Assembly: GCF_027595985.1 (NCBI RefSeq)
Contig: NC_073305.1
Coordinates: forward strand, 107,071,535-107,135,534
DNA from: Sorex araneus
Lineage: Eukaryota > Chordata > Mammalia > Eulipotyphla > Soricidae
Direction: 5' to 3'
DNA: 64,000 nucleotides
A program made the position numbers and the translations under genes. Positions 1-11,534 of this stretch are shown here, piece by piece (position 1 is the first letter of the stretch; each line of letters starts with the position of its first letter). Under the pieces are notes generated by a model. The model saw nothing but the letters and a program-made list of their open reading frames with translations, did no database searches and had not been told where the DNA came from.

Positions 1-70
1 TTGATATATTTGTTGCATCTGGGTAGACAGATGTAAATGGGTGCATAAACATAAAAATTATATTGATATA

Positions 71-1073
71 CCATTGATATCAACCCCTTATCTGATGGGT
101 ATTGTGTAAATATCCTTTCCCATTCTGTGGATAGTCTTTGGATTCTGGTCACTGTATCTCTTGCGGTGCAGAAGCTTTTTAGTTTAATGTAGTCCCATTT
201 GTTGATCTCTGTTTTTACTAGATTGCTTAGTTCCGTGTCACCTTTGAAGATACCTTTATCTTCAATATCGTGGAGGGTTTCGCCGACCTTGTCTTCAATG
301 TACCTTATGGTTTGTGGTCTAATGTTGAGGTCTTTAATCCATTTTGATCTGACTTTTGTGCATGGTGTCAGGTCAAGGTCTAAACCCATTTTTTTGCATG
401 TGGTTGTCCAGTTGTGCCAGCACCATTTGTTAAAGAGGCTTTCTTTGCTCCACTTCACATCTCTTGCTCCCTTATCAAAGATTAGATGATCATACATTTG
501 GGGTTGTGTGTAGGGATATTCCACCCTGTTCCATTGGTCTACGGCTCTGCCTTTGTTCCAGTACCATGCTGTTTTAATTGTTACTGCTTTGTAGTAAAGA
601 TTGAGGTTGGGGAGGGTGATGCCTCCCATCATCTTTTTCCCAAGAATTGTTTTAGCTATCCTTGGACGTTTGTTATTCCATATGAATTTTAGGATTGCTT
701 GATCCATTTCTTTGAAGAATGTCATGGGTATACTTATAGGGATCGCATTGAATCTGTATAATGCTTTAGGGAGTATTGCCATTTTGACAACATTGATTCT
801 CCCTATCCACGAGCAGGGTATATGTTTCCATTTCCTCATGTCCTCTTTGATTTCATGGAGTAGCGTTTTGTAGTTTTCTTTGTAAAGGTCTTTTACTTCC
901 TTGGTTAAGCTGATTCCGAGGTACTTGATTTTCTGGGGCACGATTGTGAATGGGATTGCTTTTTTCATGTCCCTTTCCTCTGCCTCATTGTTTGCATATA
1001 TGAAGGCCATGGATTTTTGGGTATTGATTTTGTAGCCTGCAACTTTACTGTATAAGTCTATTGTTTCTAAGAG
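71..1073 (-). mobile_element. L1, inverted 5' segment of a twin-primed insertion (ORF2)
   Basis: Read on the minus strand this is L1 ORF2 (after the RT core), with phrases such as AAAATCAAGTACCTCGGAAT that match mammalian L1. It runs opposite to the adjoining 1,074-2,200 segment and is the part of ORF2 immediately upstream of it, so the two halves are one insertion with an inverted 5' part. The left edge sits next to a TSD at 53-70. The frame is broken. Confidence 0.85.
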
Positions 1074-2205
1074 CTACAAGAAGAAAACATCCAACCCCAT
1101 CAAAAAATGGGGCGAAGAAATGAACAGAAACTTTACCAAGGAAGAAATACGAATGGCCAAAAGGCACATGAAAAAGTGCTCTGCATCACTAATCATCAGA
1201 GAGATGCAGATCAAAACAATCATGAGATACCACCTCACACCACAGAGATTAGCACACATCCAAAAGAACAAAAGCAACCGCTGTTGGAGAGGATGTGGGG
1301 AGAAAGGGACCCTTCTTCACTGCTGGTGGGAATGCCGACTGGTTCAGCCCTTCTGGAAAACAATTTGGACGATTCTCAAAAAATTAGATATTGAATTCCC
1401 ATTTGACCCAGCAATACCACTGCTGGGAATATATCCCAGAGAGGCAAAAAAGTACAATCGAAACAACATCTGCACATGTATTTTCATTGCAGCACTGTTT
1501 ACAATAGCCAGAATCTGGAAAAAACCCGAATGCCCCAAAACGGATGACTGGTTGAGGAAACTTTGGTACATCTATACAATGGAATACTATGCAGCTGTTA
1601 GAAAAAAGGAAGTCAAGAATTTTGTAGTTAAGTGGATGGGCATGAAAAGTTTCATGCTGAGTGAAATGAGTCAGAAAGAGAGAGACAGACATAGAAAGAC
1701 TGCACTCATCTATGGTATATAGAATAACAGAGTGGGAGACTAACACCCAAGAACTGTAGAAATAAGTACCAGGAGGTTGACTCCATGGCTTCGAGGCTGG
1801 CCTCACGTTCCGGGGAAAGGTCAACTCAGAGAAGCGATCACCAACTACATTGTAGTCGAAGGCCATGTGGGGGAAGGGAGTTGCGGGCTGAATGAGGGCT
1901 AGAGACTGAGCACAGCGGCCACTCAACACCTTTATTGCAAACCACAACAGCTAATTAGAGAGAGAGAACAGAAGGGAATGCCCTGCCACAGTGGCAGGGT
2001 GGGTTGGGGGGGAGATGGGATTGGGGAGGGTGGGAGGGACGCTGGGTTTACAGGTGGTGGAGAATGGGCACTGGTGAAGGAATGGGTTTCCGAACTTTGT
2101 ATGAGGGAAGTATAAGCACAAAAGTGTATAAATCTGTAACTGTACCCTCACGGTGATTCTCTAATTAAAAATAAATAAATTATTAAAAAAAAATAAAAAA
2201 AAATA
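1074..2205 (+). mobile_element. L1, direct 3' segment (ORF2 C-terminus and 3' UTR)
   Basis: This contains the ORF2 C-terminal region (CTACAAGAAGAAAACATCC..., residues like [12 protein letters not shown] and [13 protein letters not shown]), then a G-rich 3' UTR, then an A-rich end with AATAAATAAA. The ORF2 fragment is open for about 200 codons at 1,120-1,722 but lacks the endonuclease and RT domains, so it is not functional. Confidence 0.92.
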
Positions 2206-2377
2206 ATAACTTAATGTCATTGTCTTTAAACTCTTCCTGTAGTAGCAATAATTTTAATATTTTAAATGTATTTTATGATATAAAGACATTATATAAGACC
2301 CTCCAAAATAATATAGTTTTAAAATAAACAACCCAAACATAATTTATACTTTGTAATAAAACTATAGTAAAAAAAAA
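2206..2377 (+). mobile_element. Probable 3' transduced flank of the L1, with second poly(A)
   Basis: Non-L1 sequence follows the L1 A-rich end. It contains AATAAA at 2,355-2,360 and, about 10 nt later, a short A run (2,369-2,377). Then comes a repeat of the 5' flank (AAAAATTATATTGATATA at 53-70 and 2,373-2,390). This is the layout of an L1 transcript that read through its own signal and carried downstream DNA. Confidence 0.7.
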
Positions 2378-2390
2378 TTATATTGATATA

Positions 2391-2970
2391 TGTGAAATAT
2401 TTGAAAGTATGTTGTTGCTTAAAAATGCATCCCAAATAACTTCAGCACAGAGTTACTAAAAATAATTGCAATACCACATTAGACCTTAGAAAACTAATAA
2501 TTTTCTTATAGGCAGATTATACATAGACTTTAATTAGAGAATCTAGTTTTTTAGTAAATTGAAAAATTTAGATAGTTTCCAGTGTCCTCTTCCTTGGACA
2601 CTGGGCCCTTCTGCCTCTCACTGTGGAAGAGTCTAGTGTTGTACTGTGTTTCTTGCTGAATCAAGTCTTTAAACACTCAGGAGTCCAGCCAAGGTTTTGG
2701 TGATTGACTGAAACTCATATCACATTCCTGGTCTTCCACATCACATTCCCACATGCATTTATGTAACATTTCTTGGTGTTCCCACCTTCCACTCAGGCTT
2801 CAGAGGTGCCCTGATTGGTCTTCGAATTATTTTCCAAGGGCTCAGAGGATGAGCCTTTGCAGGGAACTGCAAGAGTGAGGGAATAGCCTGAAGAGAAGTT
2901 TATATAGCTCCCAGTTTCCGCACTACCATCAAGAGAAATTACTGTTATCTATTGCTTCAAAAATGATTTT
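2391..2970. other. No feature recognised
   Basis: AT-rich single-copy-looking DNA. I see no repeat signature, RNA gene or credible exon. Confidence 0.5.
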
Positions 2971-2973
2971 ACG

Positions 2974-3120
2974 AGCCAGAGCAGTAGCTCACCAATATGG
3001 AGCACTGCTTTTCAGGCAGAAGGCCAGGCTTCAGTCCCTGGTACCAAATAGTTCTCCAAATATTGCCAAGAGTAGCCCCTAAATAATGCTGGATGTGTCC
3101 CCATAAACCAAAAGTCCATT
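2974..3120 (+). mobile_element. SINE-A, diverged
   Basis: A head like GAGCCAGAGCAGTAGCTCA and a tail ending GGATGTGTCCCCATAAACC match the shrew-type SINE with many substitutions. Confidence 0.7.
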
Positions 3121-3402
3121 TTCTTAAGGGAATTTTTTAAAAGTCATTAATTAAATTCAATAATAATAATTTAACAAAAGAAATGGAACCAGTATAATGA
3201 CTCAATTTACTCATCAATATAAAAGACACATTGGGGAAATGCATTTACTCCAGGTTTATTTTGCTCCACATGTCCCTGCCTTTGGAAAGACCCAGCCTGT
3301 GTGACAGGCCCCTGAAGCTCCCTGCCTCATACTGCTCCGGTAATAAATAAACAGCAGTTATGTTTTTGCCCATTAACTTGCCCCACAGCTGCTCTCCTAG
3401 AA

Positions 3403-3570
3403 CTTTTTTTTTTGTTGCTTTTTGGTCACACCTGGCAATGCTCAGGGGTTACTCCTGACTCTGCACTCAGGACTCATTCCTGGCAGTGCTCAGGGGATCA
3501 TTTGGAATGCTGGGAATCGAACCTGAGTTGGTGGCGTGCAAGGCAAACACTCTAACTGCTGTGCTATCAC
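3403..3570 (-). mobile_element. SINE-A, antisense
   Basis: It begins with a T-run, then TTTTTGGTCACACCTGGCAA, and ends at the reversed A-box (GCTGTGCTATCAC). It abuts the left arm of the inverted repeat at 3,571. Confidence 0.88.
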
Positions 3571-3776
3571 TTCAAGAGAGCACTAGTAATCTCAAAAGGA
3601 GGCAAAACTAAAGCTCAAATAATGAGACCAATAAAAGACTCCACGTTATAAAAGTCAAATGTATGCATTCAGACTTAAAAAGTTCTACATTTGACTTTTA
3701 TAACGTGGAGTCTTTTTTTGGTCTCATTATTTGAGTTTTAGTTTTTCCTCCTTTGAGATTACTGTGCTCTCTTGAA
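3571..3776. repeat. Large near-perfect inverted repeat (93-bp and 91-bp arms, 22-bp loop)
   Basis: The left arm is 3,571-3,663 and the right arm 3,686-3,776. They are reverse complements apart from about five changes, including two 1-bp indels. The loop is 3,664-3,685. A transcript of either strand would fold into a long hairpin. I do not recognise the arm sequence as a known element. Confidence 0.95.
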
Positions 3777-3859
3777 AGTCAGGAGAGCAACTTAGACTTT
3801 TAATCTAGTCCATGGAAACATTTATAGTGGCCACTCATAGATTAAGGACTTTGTACCAG

Positions 3860-4085
3860 GCTACAGGTAAGTGCTTTAGAGCAGCTTTTCTCAACTTTTT
3901 CTTTTCTGACTTTGGCCCTCTTCTAAGCTGTCAACTGCCTCCCCCTACCCCTCACTCCCACCCCAAACCTACTAGTTGGCTGTGTAGTCTCATGCCACAG
4001 CCCTCCATTTATGCAGTTTTCACCTGTGGCCACTTTGGGATAATTGGGGGCTGACAGGGATCCATACAGCTCTGGCTTAGAAAGG
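3860..4085. repeat. Possible old interspersed repeat
   Basis: The phrase AGCAGCTTTTCTCAACTTTTT resembles one at 57,190-57,215 (TGCTCCTTAAACTTTTTGTC). This suggests a shared family, but the match is short and the family is not recognised. Confidence 0.3.
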
Positions 4086-4166
4086 CTGCTTTGGGGAACA
4101 TAAGGATGAAAACCTTGCTTGAGAGGCCCAATTTCACTGAGGAAATATATAAAGAAACATTTTTTT

Positions 4167-4198
4167 CTTGACATATATATGCATATATATATGTCAAG
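4167..4198. repeat. Short palindrome
   Basis: CTTGACATATATAT and ATATATATGTCAAG are exact complements around GCAT, in an AT-rich setting. Confidence 0.9.
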
Positions 4199-4604
4199 GA
4201 AAATGCTAAGAGAAAAAGCAACAGGAAAGACTGGTTAAGTTCCTGTTTTCATTTTCTATCCACCATGAAGCATAGGAGACATTATCCAGTGGTTGACTAA
4301 GGGAAAATTTCCCTCTGTCACAGGTTTGCTGAGCCAAGACTCAACTTGCTCCTCATCTCCCCCACACTACACACACAAAAGAAATCCAGAAGTGCTTATT
4401 TTCTAAGAACAAATCTCAAAATGACATGTCTTCTTGGGGTTCTTATTGTATCTGCAGCAAAGCTCTCAGAACACAGTAGCTGCTTAGCAGTCCCCAGTTA
4501 AATGAAACTCATGGGACTTGGTTTTAGCTGAGCAAACCAGGTTTTTAAAAGTGTCATTCTTTACTAATTTCTTGAATAAAATCCTGTCAAACAGAATAGA
4601 TGCA

Positions 4605-4790
4605 GAGACTGTGGAGGTGGCTCACTGGGATGCATGCCGCATGCAGGATGATTGGATTTAATCTCAGGTACTTCAAGGTCTCCTGAGCACACTGCGATGG
4701 AATCCACATGCATCATTGCCTACCTGCACTAACCTGGGTGCAGTTCCTCAGCATCAATGGGTGTGCCCCAAATAAAAATTTTTTTTAAAT
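4605..4790 (+). mobile_element. SINE with a third tail type
   Basis: The head is TGGAGGTGGCTCACTGGGAT. The tail contains AACCTGGGTGCAGTTCCTCA and GGGTGTGCCCCAAAT, and ends in an A/T-rich stretch. The tail differs from SINE-A and SINE-B. A second copy of the tail lies at 5,366-5,460. Confidence 0.7.
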
Positions 4791-5142
4791 GAAAGAATTA
4801 AATATACTGATTTAGAGTTTCCTAATAAAAGTGCTCAACAATTTCACAGGAAAAAGGGAGTGTTTTATTTTTTTTCCAAAACTACATCCAATCTAATGGG
4901 GGGTTCAATCTCAGTTCTGAGACTTTTTGGCCTGAAGCCACCAGATTTCTAGCCTCCACTCCCTGAAAATTCTGTTCTATTTGTTGAATAGTTCAAATTC
5001 CACAGACATTTGTGTGATAGGCTGGAGTCACTTACTACTAGAAGATATCAGTGCAAGAACCAGAAAAAGTGGCTCAGGATCAATTGTTGCTTAAAAGTAC
5101 AGCCGAATATCAATCATGCCAAGGCAAAAACAGTTATTATTA

Positions 5143-5365
5143 TTATTTTTTATTCAGTAAATCTCCCCCCTACCCCAGCCCCCCCAGCTCCCCACCCCGC
5201 CTGTGTAGCTGATAAATTTCACTTTACTTTCACTTTACTTTGATTACATTCAATATTTCAACAAAAAACTCACTATTATTGCTTGGAGTTTCTTCCAGCA
5301 AAGTCAGACCTGCTGAAAAGGAAGCATTTGATAATTTGTTTTCCATTCCTGAGAATGAAGAAATA
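5143..5365 (-). mobile_element. Composite retroposon, 3' part (second copy of the 36-kb family)
   Basis: The reverse complement matches 36,510-36,700, including TCTTCATTCTCAG, AACTCCAA(G/A)CAATAATAGTGAG and a C-rich run next to CCTGTGTAGCTGATAAATTTC. The copy stops within the L1-like G-rich tail. Confidence 0.75.
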
Positions 5366-5460
5366 TGAGCACACTGGGATCGAATCCATATCCCTCATTG
5401 CCTGGCTGCACTAACCTGGGTGCAGTTCCTCAGGATCAACGGGTGTGCCTCAAACCAAAC
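5366..5460 (+). mobile_element. SINE tail fragment (same tail as 4,690-4,775)
   Basis: It shares CACTAACCTGGGTGCAGTTC and GGTGTGCCTCAAACC with the SINE at 4.7 kb. It has no head and is sandwiched between two minus-strand retroposon fragments. Confidence 0.7.
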
Positions 5461-5940
5461 ATTTTTATATTTTTCTCTGCTACTTTATATTCCACATATG
5501 AGTGCGATCTTTCTATGTTTGTCTCTTTCTTTCTGACTCATTTCATTCAACATGATACTTTCCATGTTGATCCACTTATGTGCAAATTTCATGACTTGAT
5601 CTTTTCTAACAGCTGCATAGTATTCCATTCTATAGATGTACCAAAGTTTCTTAACTAGTCATCTGTTTTTGGGCACTCTGCTTTTTTCCAGATTGTGGCT
5701 ATTGTAAACAGTGCTGCAATGAACATAGAAATGCAGATGTCATTTCTACTATACCTTTTTGCCTCTCTGGGATATATTCCCAGGAGTGGTATTGCTGGGT
5801 CAAATGGAAGCTCAATTTCTAATTTTTTGAGAATCGTCCATATTACTTTCCAAAAGAGCTGAACCGGTCGGCATTCCCACCAGCAGTGAAGAAGAGTCCC
5901 TTTCTCCCCACATCCACACCAACACCGGTTGCTTTTGAAA
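5461..5940 (-). mobile_element. L1 ORF2 3' fragment
   Basis: The reverse complement matches the ORF2 C-terminal region seen at 1,280-1,720. It lacks the 3' UTR and poly(A), so a later rearrangement or fusion with the SINE fragment removed the 3' end. Confidence 0.9.
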
Positions 5941-6249
5941 AACAGTTATTTTTATAAGCACCTTATAGCAACTACGTGAATAAAACTTTTAAAAATGTGA
6001 GTGAATACAAGCAAGGTCCAGGTATGTGGGTTCCAGAACTAAGTCTCCAAACCACATGATGGCAGCAGAGCTGGGCAGTCCCTCCCCAGATCCCCCCACT
6101 CCCCTTCCTGATGTCATGCCCACAACCCGCCTCCAGGTGTCATCTTGGTGTACCAGCAGCCTGGGTCCAAAAAATCCCAATTGAGTCCTAAAATGGATTA
6201 GCTCCCTACAGAGATGTCTCTGGAACCCAACCATTTATAATCTTAGAAT

Positions 6250-6546
6250 TTCAGAAGCATGTGGCCGTTTTTGTAGCCGCTCGGTCACTAATGATCTGCA
6301 AAATGAACAATGGAAAATAAATGATCTAGCGTCTGCCCCAAGAGGGACGGAGGAATTCCTCCATCCCTCTTAGAGAGCCTGGCAAGCTACCCAAGAGTAT
6401 CTTGCTCGCACGGCAGAACCTGGCAAGCTACCAGTGGCGTATTTGACATGCCCAAAACAGTAACAAGTCTCACAATGGAGACGTTACTGGTGCCCGCTTG
6501 AGCAAACTGATGAACAATGGGATGACAGTGATACAGTGACAGCATC
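6250..6546 (+). mobile_element. SINE-B/LF 3' region
   Basis: It includes GAGAGCCTGGCAAGCTACC, TCTCACAATGGAGACGTTAC and an ending GATGACAGTGATACAGTGA. The 5' part (GTGGCCGTTTTTGTAGCCGC) resembles the LF family rather than a tRNA head. Confidence 0.85.
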
Positions 6547-6589
6547 TGCCCCTGGCAGGCAGGCTTGAATGGTGGTGGGAAAATTCGAG

Positions 6590-6800
6590 CAAACTATAAT
6601 GCCCAAATGTAGAGAGAGAGTAGTGGGGAAAGAAATTGTTTGCCATAGAGGCAAGGTGAGGACTGGGGTGGGGGAGGGGGGATAATGGGGACATGGAAAG
6701 TTTGCACTGGTGGAGGAATGGGTGTATGATCATTGTATGGCTGAATCTCAAACTTGAAAGCTTTGTAACTGTATCTCATGGTGGTTCAATTAAAAAAAGG
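6590..6800 (+). mobile_element. L1 3' UTR fragment
   Basis: The G-rich run, GCACTGGTGGAGGAATGGGT, and the end CTGTATCTCATGGTGGTTCA before an A-run are the shrew L1 3' end. It is 5' truncated to about 210 bp. Confidence 0.85.
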
Positions 6801-7396
6801 TGAGTGAATAAATTATTTTCTGTGGCCTTGTTGGTGACTATTCTCAGAATGAATCCATGAGAGAAATTTTGTAAAAAGTTTACTGTAGAATAATGGTAGG
6901 TCTGCCCTTCCTCCCTGACTGCTGGTAGTCTGTGTTTGTTGAGTGCCTCCCAACCTGTCAATTACCTTTGTCTCCTGATCAGACTCTGACTTGTAAATAT
7001 TGTCTTTCTCTTCACCTTTATGTCCTTTTCATAGTTAGCTATTTCAGAGCAATTTCTTTTTGTATAGATACAGGAAGACAGTTAAAAAGACAAGTGTGTG
7101 GCTTGGGAGTTGATTGACTCAAGATAGTATTACTTCCTGGATATCTGCTCTCTCGACTAAAGCCTCAGTTGCCATTACTTCCTAGATCCCCCAAAGCAGG
7201 GTCACGGCAAGGGACTGGATGGACCCAGGGCAAGCAGTAGCCACCCTGGCATTGAAATGGGCCAGGCCAACGTGCCATAATGCTTAACTGTAAGTTAAGA
7301 GCTTGGTCATGGACAAATTCCTCCATGATCCAAAAGTAGATATGGACCCTGCTGGGGTTAGGAATGATTGATCTGACCTGAGCACTACAGTCTGAG

Positions 7397-8112
7397 TCTG
7401 TGGTGAGATGTCCCGAGGAGAATCACCCTACAAGCCTAAAAGTGTCTATTACTGTGTCCATGGTAAATATAGGAAGGAGAATTAAAGATGTTAATCAAGT
7501 TGCAGGTCTAAGGAGAAGAGAAACACACCTTAAGGGCTGTTTTGCCCCTGTGGGATGCAGGTGGTCGAAGACCAGAAAAACATTTTGATTTGCATTTCCT
7601 GTGGGGAGGTGTGGTTGGGGGAAGAGTGGTGAGAGAAGAAAAAGAAGGTTGCTGCTGCAGGGATAGAGAGAGGCAGGAGAGATAGTGGAGATGGATGCAG
7701 CATGAGGAAAGACAGACGGTTACAGAGAGACAGAAGGGAACAGGAGACTGCAAGAGACACTGAGTTAGAGAGAAGGCTGAGAGCTGTGAGTAAGAGTCGC
7801 TGGGGAGATTGGAGAGGAATCACGGAGAGAGTTGTAGAGATAGTTAGAGAGAGGGCTGGAGAGAGCTGGGAGTGACTAGAGATTTAACAAATGGCAACTA
7901 ATCAGCAACCAGCTTGGCCCTTGTTCTTCTGCTGTCCATCCAAGGCAACAGCCGTTGGGGGTGAGGAAGCAGTTTGAAAGCACCGAACACGGGTGGAGAA
8001 CACGGGTGGCGAGAGAGAGCACCCTCCCCCCCCCAGTATGCGAACATCCTTTAATGTGTAATCCCTGAGCGAAGGAGTTCACACAGCTCTGCGAGAGGGG
8101 TTTTCACAGCCT
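7397..8112 (+). mobile_element. Possible solitary LTR (unclassified)
   Basis: A segment starting TGTGGTGAGATG and ending GGTTTTCACA fits TG...CA ends. It has an internal purine-rich stretch (7,630-7,870). No 4-6-bp TSD is certain, there is no internal viral coding region, and I do not recognise the family. It could also be unrelated purine-rich DNA. Confidence 0.3.
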
Positions 8113-8204
8113 GAGAGTGGGGAATTTTACAATTTACCATGAAGAGTTTAGTATTTGGTAATGGTTTGCAAATATTTATTTTCACAAATGAATATTAATG
8201 TTGG

Positions 8205-8335
8205 CTTCCTTCTCACTAGACTTCAAGTACTTAAGAGCTGGGACAGTGACCTTACTACCTTACTACCACTGTATTTCAACACTTTGCAAATGTCCAGCAT
8301 TTTGATATTCAGTATATTTTGGATGAATGGATGAA
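8205..8335 (+). repeat. Possible L2 3' end
   Basis: The wording CTAGACTTCAAGTACTTAAGA... and ...TTTTGGATGAATGGATGAA resembles the 3' end of mammalian L2. It is diverged. Confidence 0.45.
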
Positions 8336-8584
8336 CCTGGAAGACAGACTTTGGCACAATGCTAAAGTGCTTTACTTTTCCCCAAGAAATATACTTATGA
8401 AAAGTCAAGAGGGATGCACATAAGAAAGCCTCATCAAGTTTCCAGAAGGGTTTCAGAAAATAGAGAAAACTGTAGGTTGAACCACAAGGAATTGCTGTTT
8501 TTTGAATACTTGAAAGGAAGAATAGGCATTTCATGTAATTCAACCTCACATAAACATTTTGAAGTTATCTTCTCTGATTTCTCA

Positions 8585-9480
8585 ATCATCTAACATTATG
8601 AGAGAAATTCTCTCTTAAAAAAGTGTTTGGTAGGAATGTCATCTGGTTCAACCTCTATGGAAAGCAATATGGAGGTCTCTCAAAAAAGTAGGGACAGGGG
8701 CTGGAGTGAGATAGGGCATTCGCCTTGCACGCAGCTGACTCGGGTTCGATTCCCGGCATCCCATATGGTTCCCCCAGCACCGCCAGGAGTAATTACTGAG
8801 TGCATGAGCCAGGAGTAACCCCTATGCATTGCTGGTGTGACCCAAAAAACAAAACAAAACAAAAAGTAGGGACAAAAATTTCATATGACCCAGTGATAGC
8901 ACTTCTGGGCATCTATCCACCAAATACAAAAATATTAATTCAAAAAATATATGCATACCTGCTTATGCATAATCCATTGCTTAGTAGATAGCCAAGAATC
9001 AAAAACCACCCTAATATCCCACTAGAGATGAATGGATCAAGAAGTTGTGGTATATGTCCGTAATAGAATACACTGATGCCTAAGACAGGACAGAGTCATG
9101 AAATTTTCTATAATGCACAAAACTAGAGGGTATTATGATAAATGAAGTCAGAAGGAGATAAATACAGAATGACCTCATATATTGGGCTTGCTTAAAGATA
9201 CACAGAAAGATAGCAGCAGGGGACCAAAGACAATAAAACTGGAAAGGAGGTTCACAGAACTGTTTTTGCGGTTGGGGAGACAGCTTGAAAAAGAGGGACC
9301 TTTGGGACTTTGGGGGAAGGAAGTATGTTCTCTGGTGATGGGTGTTGCATTGGAATGATGTATGCACTAACAATCATTAATACTATTGTAAATCACAGTA
9401 TCTCTATAAAGGTATTTGTAAAAAACGGTCTAGGACCTATGATCATAATTATAAGGAGGAGTGAGAGAAAATGAGACATA
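8585..9480 (+). mobile_element. Old L1 3' region, interrupted by a SINE
   Basis: The ORF2-tail phrases ATGTCATCTGGTTCAACCTC and ATATGACCCAGTGATAGCAC are mammalian L1, older and more diverged than the copy at 1,074. A SINE-A splits it at 8,696-8,860. Confidence 0.8.
8696..8860 (+). mobile_element. SINE-A, complete, with TSD
   Basis: It runs from GGGGCTGGAGTGAGATAGGG to ACCCAAAAAACAAAACAAAA. The exact TSD AAAAAGTAGGGAC flanks it (8,683-8,695 and 8,861-8,873), inside the old L1. It is therefore younger than that L1. Confidence 0.95.
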
Positions 9481-10610
9481 TCTGAGGGAATGCAATAGGT
9501 AATGGTGTTGCCATACATTTGAGGGACAACTGAAGGGAAAATATGAAGAACGTTAATCTAGAAAGATGACACAAATCAGTGCAATTTTATTTAAAGAAAA
9601 GTGGAGTCGGGGCTAATCTTAGAATATACAGATTGAACATGTTGTCACAAGAACAATACCACAACCACAGAAAAAGTTCTTGCAGTTGAACCACACCCAC
9701 ATTCCGCCGTCACCACCATGTAAACTCATCTACCGGCCCTGCTCCAGAGACTCATAATTAAATCTCAAAAGAGATCGGCTAGCTGCAAAAAATTTCTCGG
9801 ATACGCAGGACCCCAGCTGAGACCTTTGGGATGATCTGGGGAGGGGGGCAGGCTAAGTTCCTGCCGTGCCAAAGCCCTGGCAGCTGCATGCACACCCAAT
9901 CAGCTGCTGCCACACCTACCAGGAGACTCCACCATCTCACAACTGAGCTCTACAGAGATGCAAACTGCCAAAATTTCAGGTAGACCAGGGTTGTTGGGTT
10001 TTGTTTTGTTTTGTTTTTTTTTGTTTTGTCTAAAAACTCCATGTCCCTATACTTCTGGAAGCCCTGGCAATCTCCCCCATGTTCCACCACTGTCCCCATG
10101 TAAGCTCACTGTCAGTTAAATATTCTAGATTTTCTGGAATGACACCCCCAAACTCTATAATACTAATATCTCAATAGGAGCACATTAGATTGACTAGATA
10201 GGATGGAAATTTAATATAGAGGCCAACTAAGCTCAACTAAAAAAATATTAACACAGAAGGTTTAACTAGCAACAACAGCTTAGTGAACCCTCAGGCAAGG
10301 ACTTAATATCCCCATGGTAAGATACAACAATTTTCACAATTTTTCTTTTACTGAAGTATTTTTTTAATCATTCCATTAAGCATTTAACGGTAACAACACA
10401 AAATGAATTACTGTGAGCCTACTACATGGGCATAAGGGGTAGTTGGAAAGTGGAGACATATGAAGGGAAGGTCATAGTGGTAGTGGAGTTGGTGTTGAAA
10501 TACCATTCAATATAACAAATGCATCTGAACAATTTGTAAACCCCACGGTTTAAACAAAGTGAGGGGAAAAGTTCTTAAAATTAATGCTTAAAATTAACTA
10601 AAATTAATGC
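9481..10610. other. Unclassified stretch, mildly GC-rich at 9,690-9,960
   Basis: No gene or known family recognised. The block at 9,640-9,985 (CCGCCGTCACCACC, GCAGCTGCATGCACACCC) looks more like a repeat or an L1 5' segment than its AT-rich flanks. A TTTTG repeat lies near 10,000-10,028. Confidence 0.35.
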
Positions 10611-10614
10611 TATT

Positions 10615-10740
10615 GGTTGGTCCCAGAGAGAGACAGTAGAGGGGTTAGGGTACTTGCCTTACACATGGTGTACCTCAGTTTAATCCCAGTGATTGCATAT
10701 GGGTCCCCAAGCTCAGCCAGGTATGACCCAAAAAAAAAAC
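10615..10740 (+). mobile_element. SINE-A, diverged
   Basis: It contains GGGTACTTGCCTTACACATG and CCAGGTATGACCCAAAAAAA. The middle part is shortened. Confidence 0.8.
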
Positions 10741-11340
10741 AAATAAAAAGTTATCATACTAGCTATTTTAAAAGCTTTAGCTCACACTATGACTTATATG
10801 TTAGAGCTCCACCAGCCAATAGCTTACTTGGAAGCCATATATAGCAGTGGTCTGTCATGATTTTGGGTCTTCCATACCTATTAGGTCTCTACTATATGTC
10901 ATAAGAGGTTGAGACCATGTTACTCCATATTGTGAGGACTACTTCATAAACACTTGTGTCATATAACATTTATAAAATCCTATAAAGAAGAATTTTATTG
11001 AATTTCCAACCGATGGGAATTCTAAGATATATAAAATAAGGATCAAGCAACTTCTCATGGTCATATGGATGCTAACAAAACATGATTTGAATACAGGTGG
11101 TTTGTTTTTACAAGATATAAACTTAAGTATTATATAACATTCCCTTTTAATGGAAATGAAGGACAATTCTTCCTTTTTCATTGATCCACTTTGACCTAGG
11201 CTGACGGCCTGTGATACACACATGACATATACTCATCAGAGCATACCTTCACGGTCTATTTGTATTCATGCAATTTCAACTCAATCGGCATTTATGGGAA
11301 AAGGATAGTGTTATAGATACTGCACTAGTTGGTTTTATAG
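10741..11340. other. No feature recognised
   Basis: AT-rich DNA without a recognisable repeat or exon. Confidence 0.45.
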
Positions 11341-11344
11341 TGGC

Positions 11345-11515
11345 TCTTATTCAGTCCTAACAGCTTGGTCAACTGATATTATCTCTATTTTAAGAATGAG
11401 AAAACTGAGAGGCAGAAGTTAAATGACCTGCCTAGCTTCATATAATTAGTAAAAAATAGTGCAGAGATCTAATCTCAGGCCTCATCATTTTAAGTCCTGT
11501 GCTTTCAGTAGGCTC
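11345..11515 (-). repeat. MIR
   Basis: AGAATGAGAAAACTGAGAGGC and AGTTAAATGACCTGCCTAG are the reversed MIR core wording. Confidence 0.75.
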
Positions 11516-11534
11516 ATAAATGTCATTTACAAAA

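Noticed and set aside
1120..1722. 200-codon frame as a host gene
   Set aside because: It is the C-terminal part of L1 ORF2 without endonuclease or RT, in a truncated, inverted insertion.
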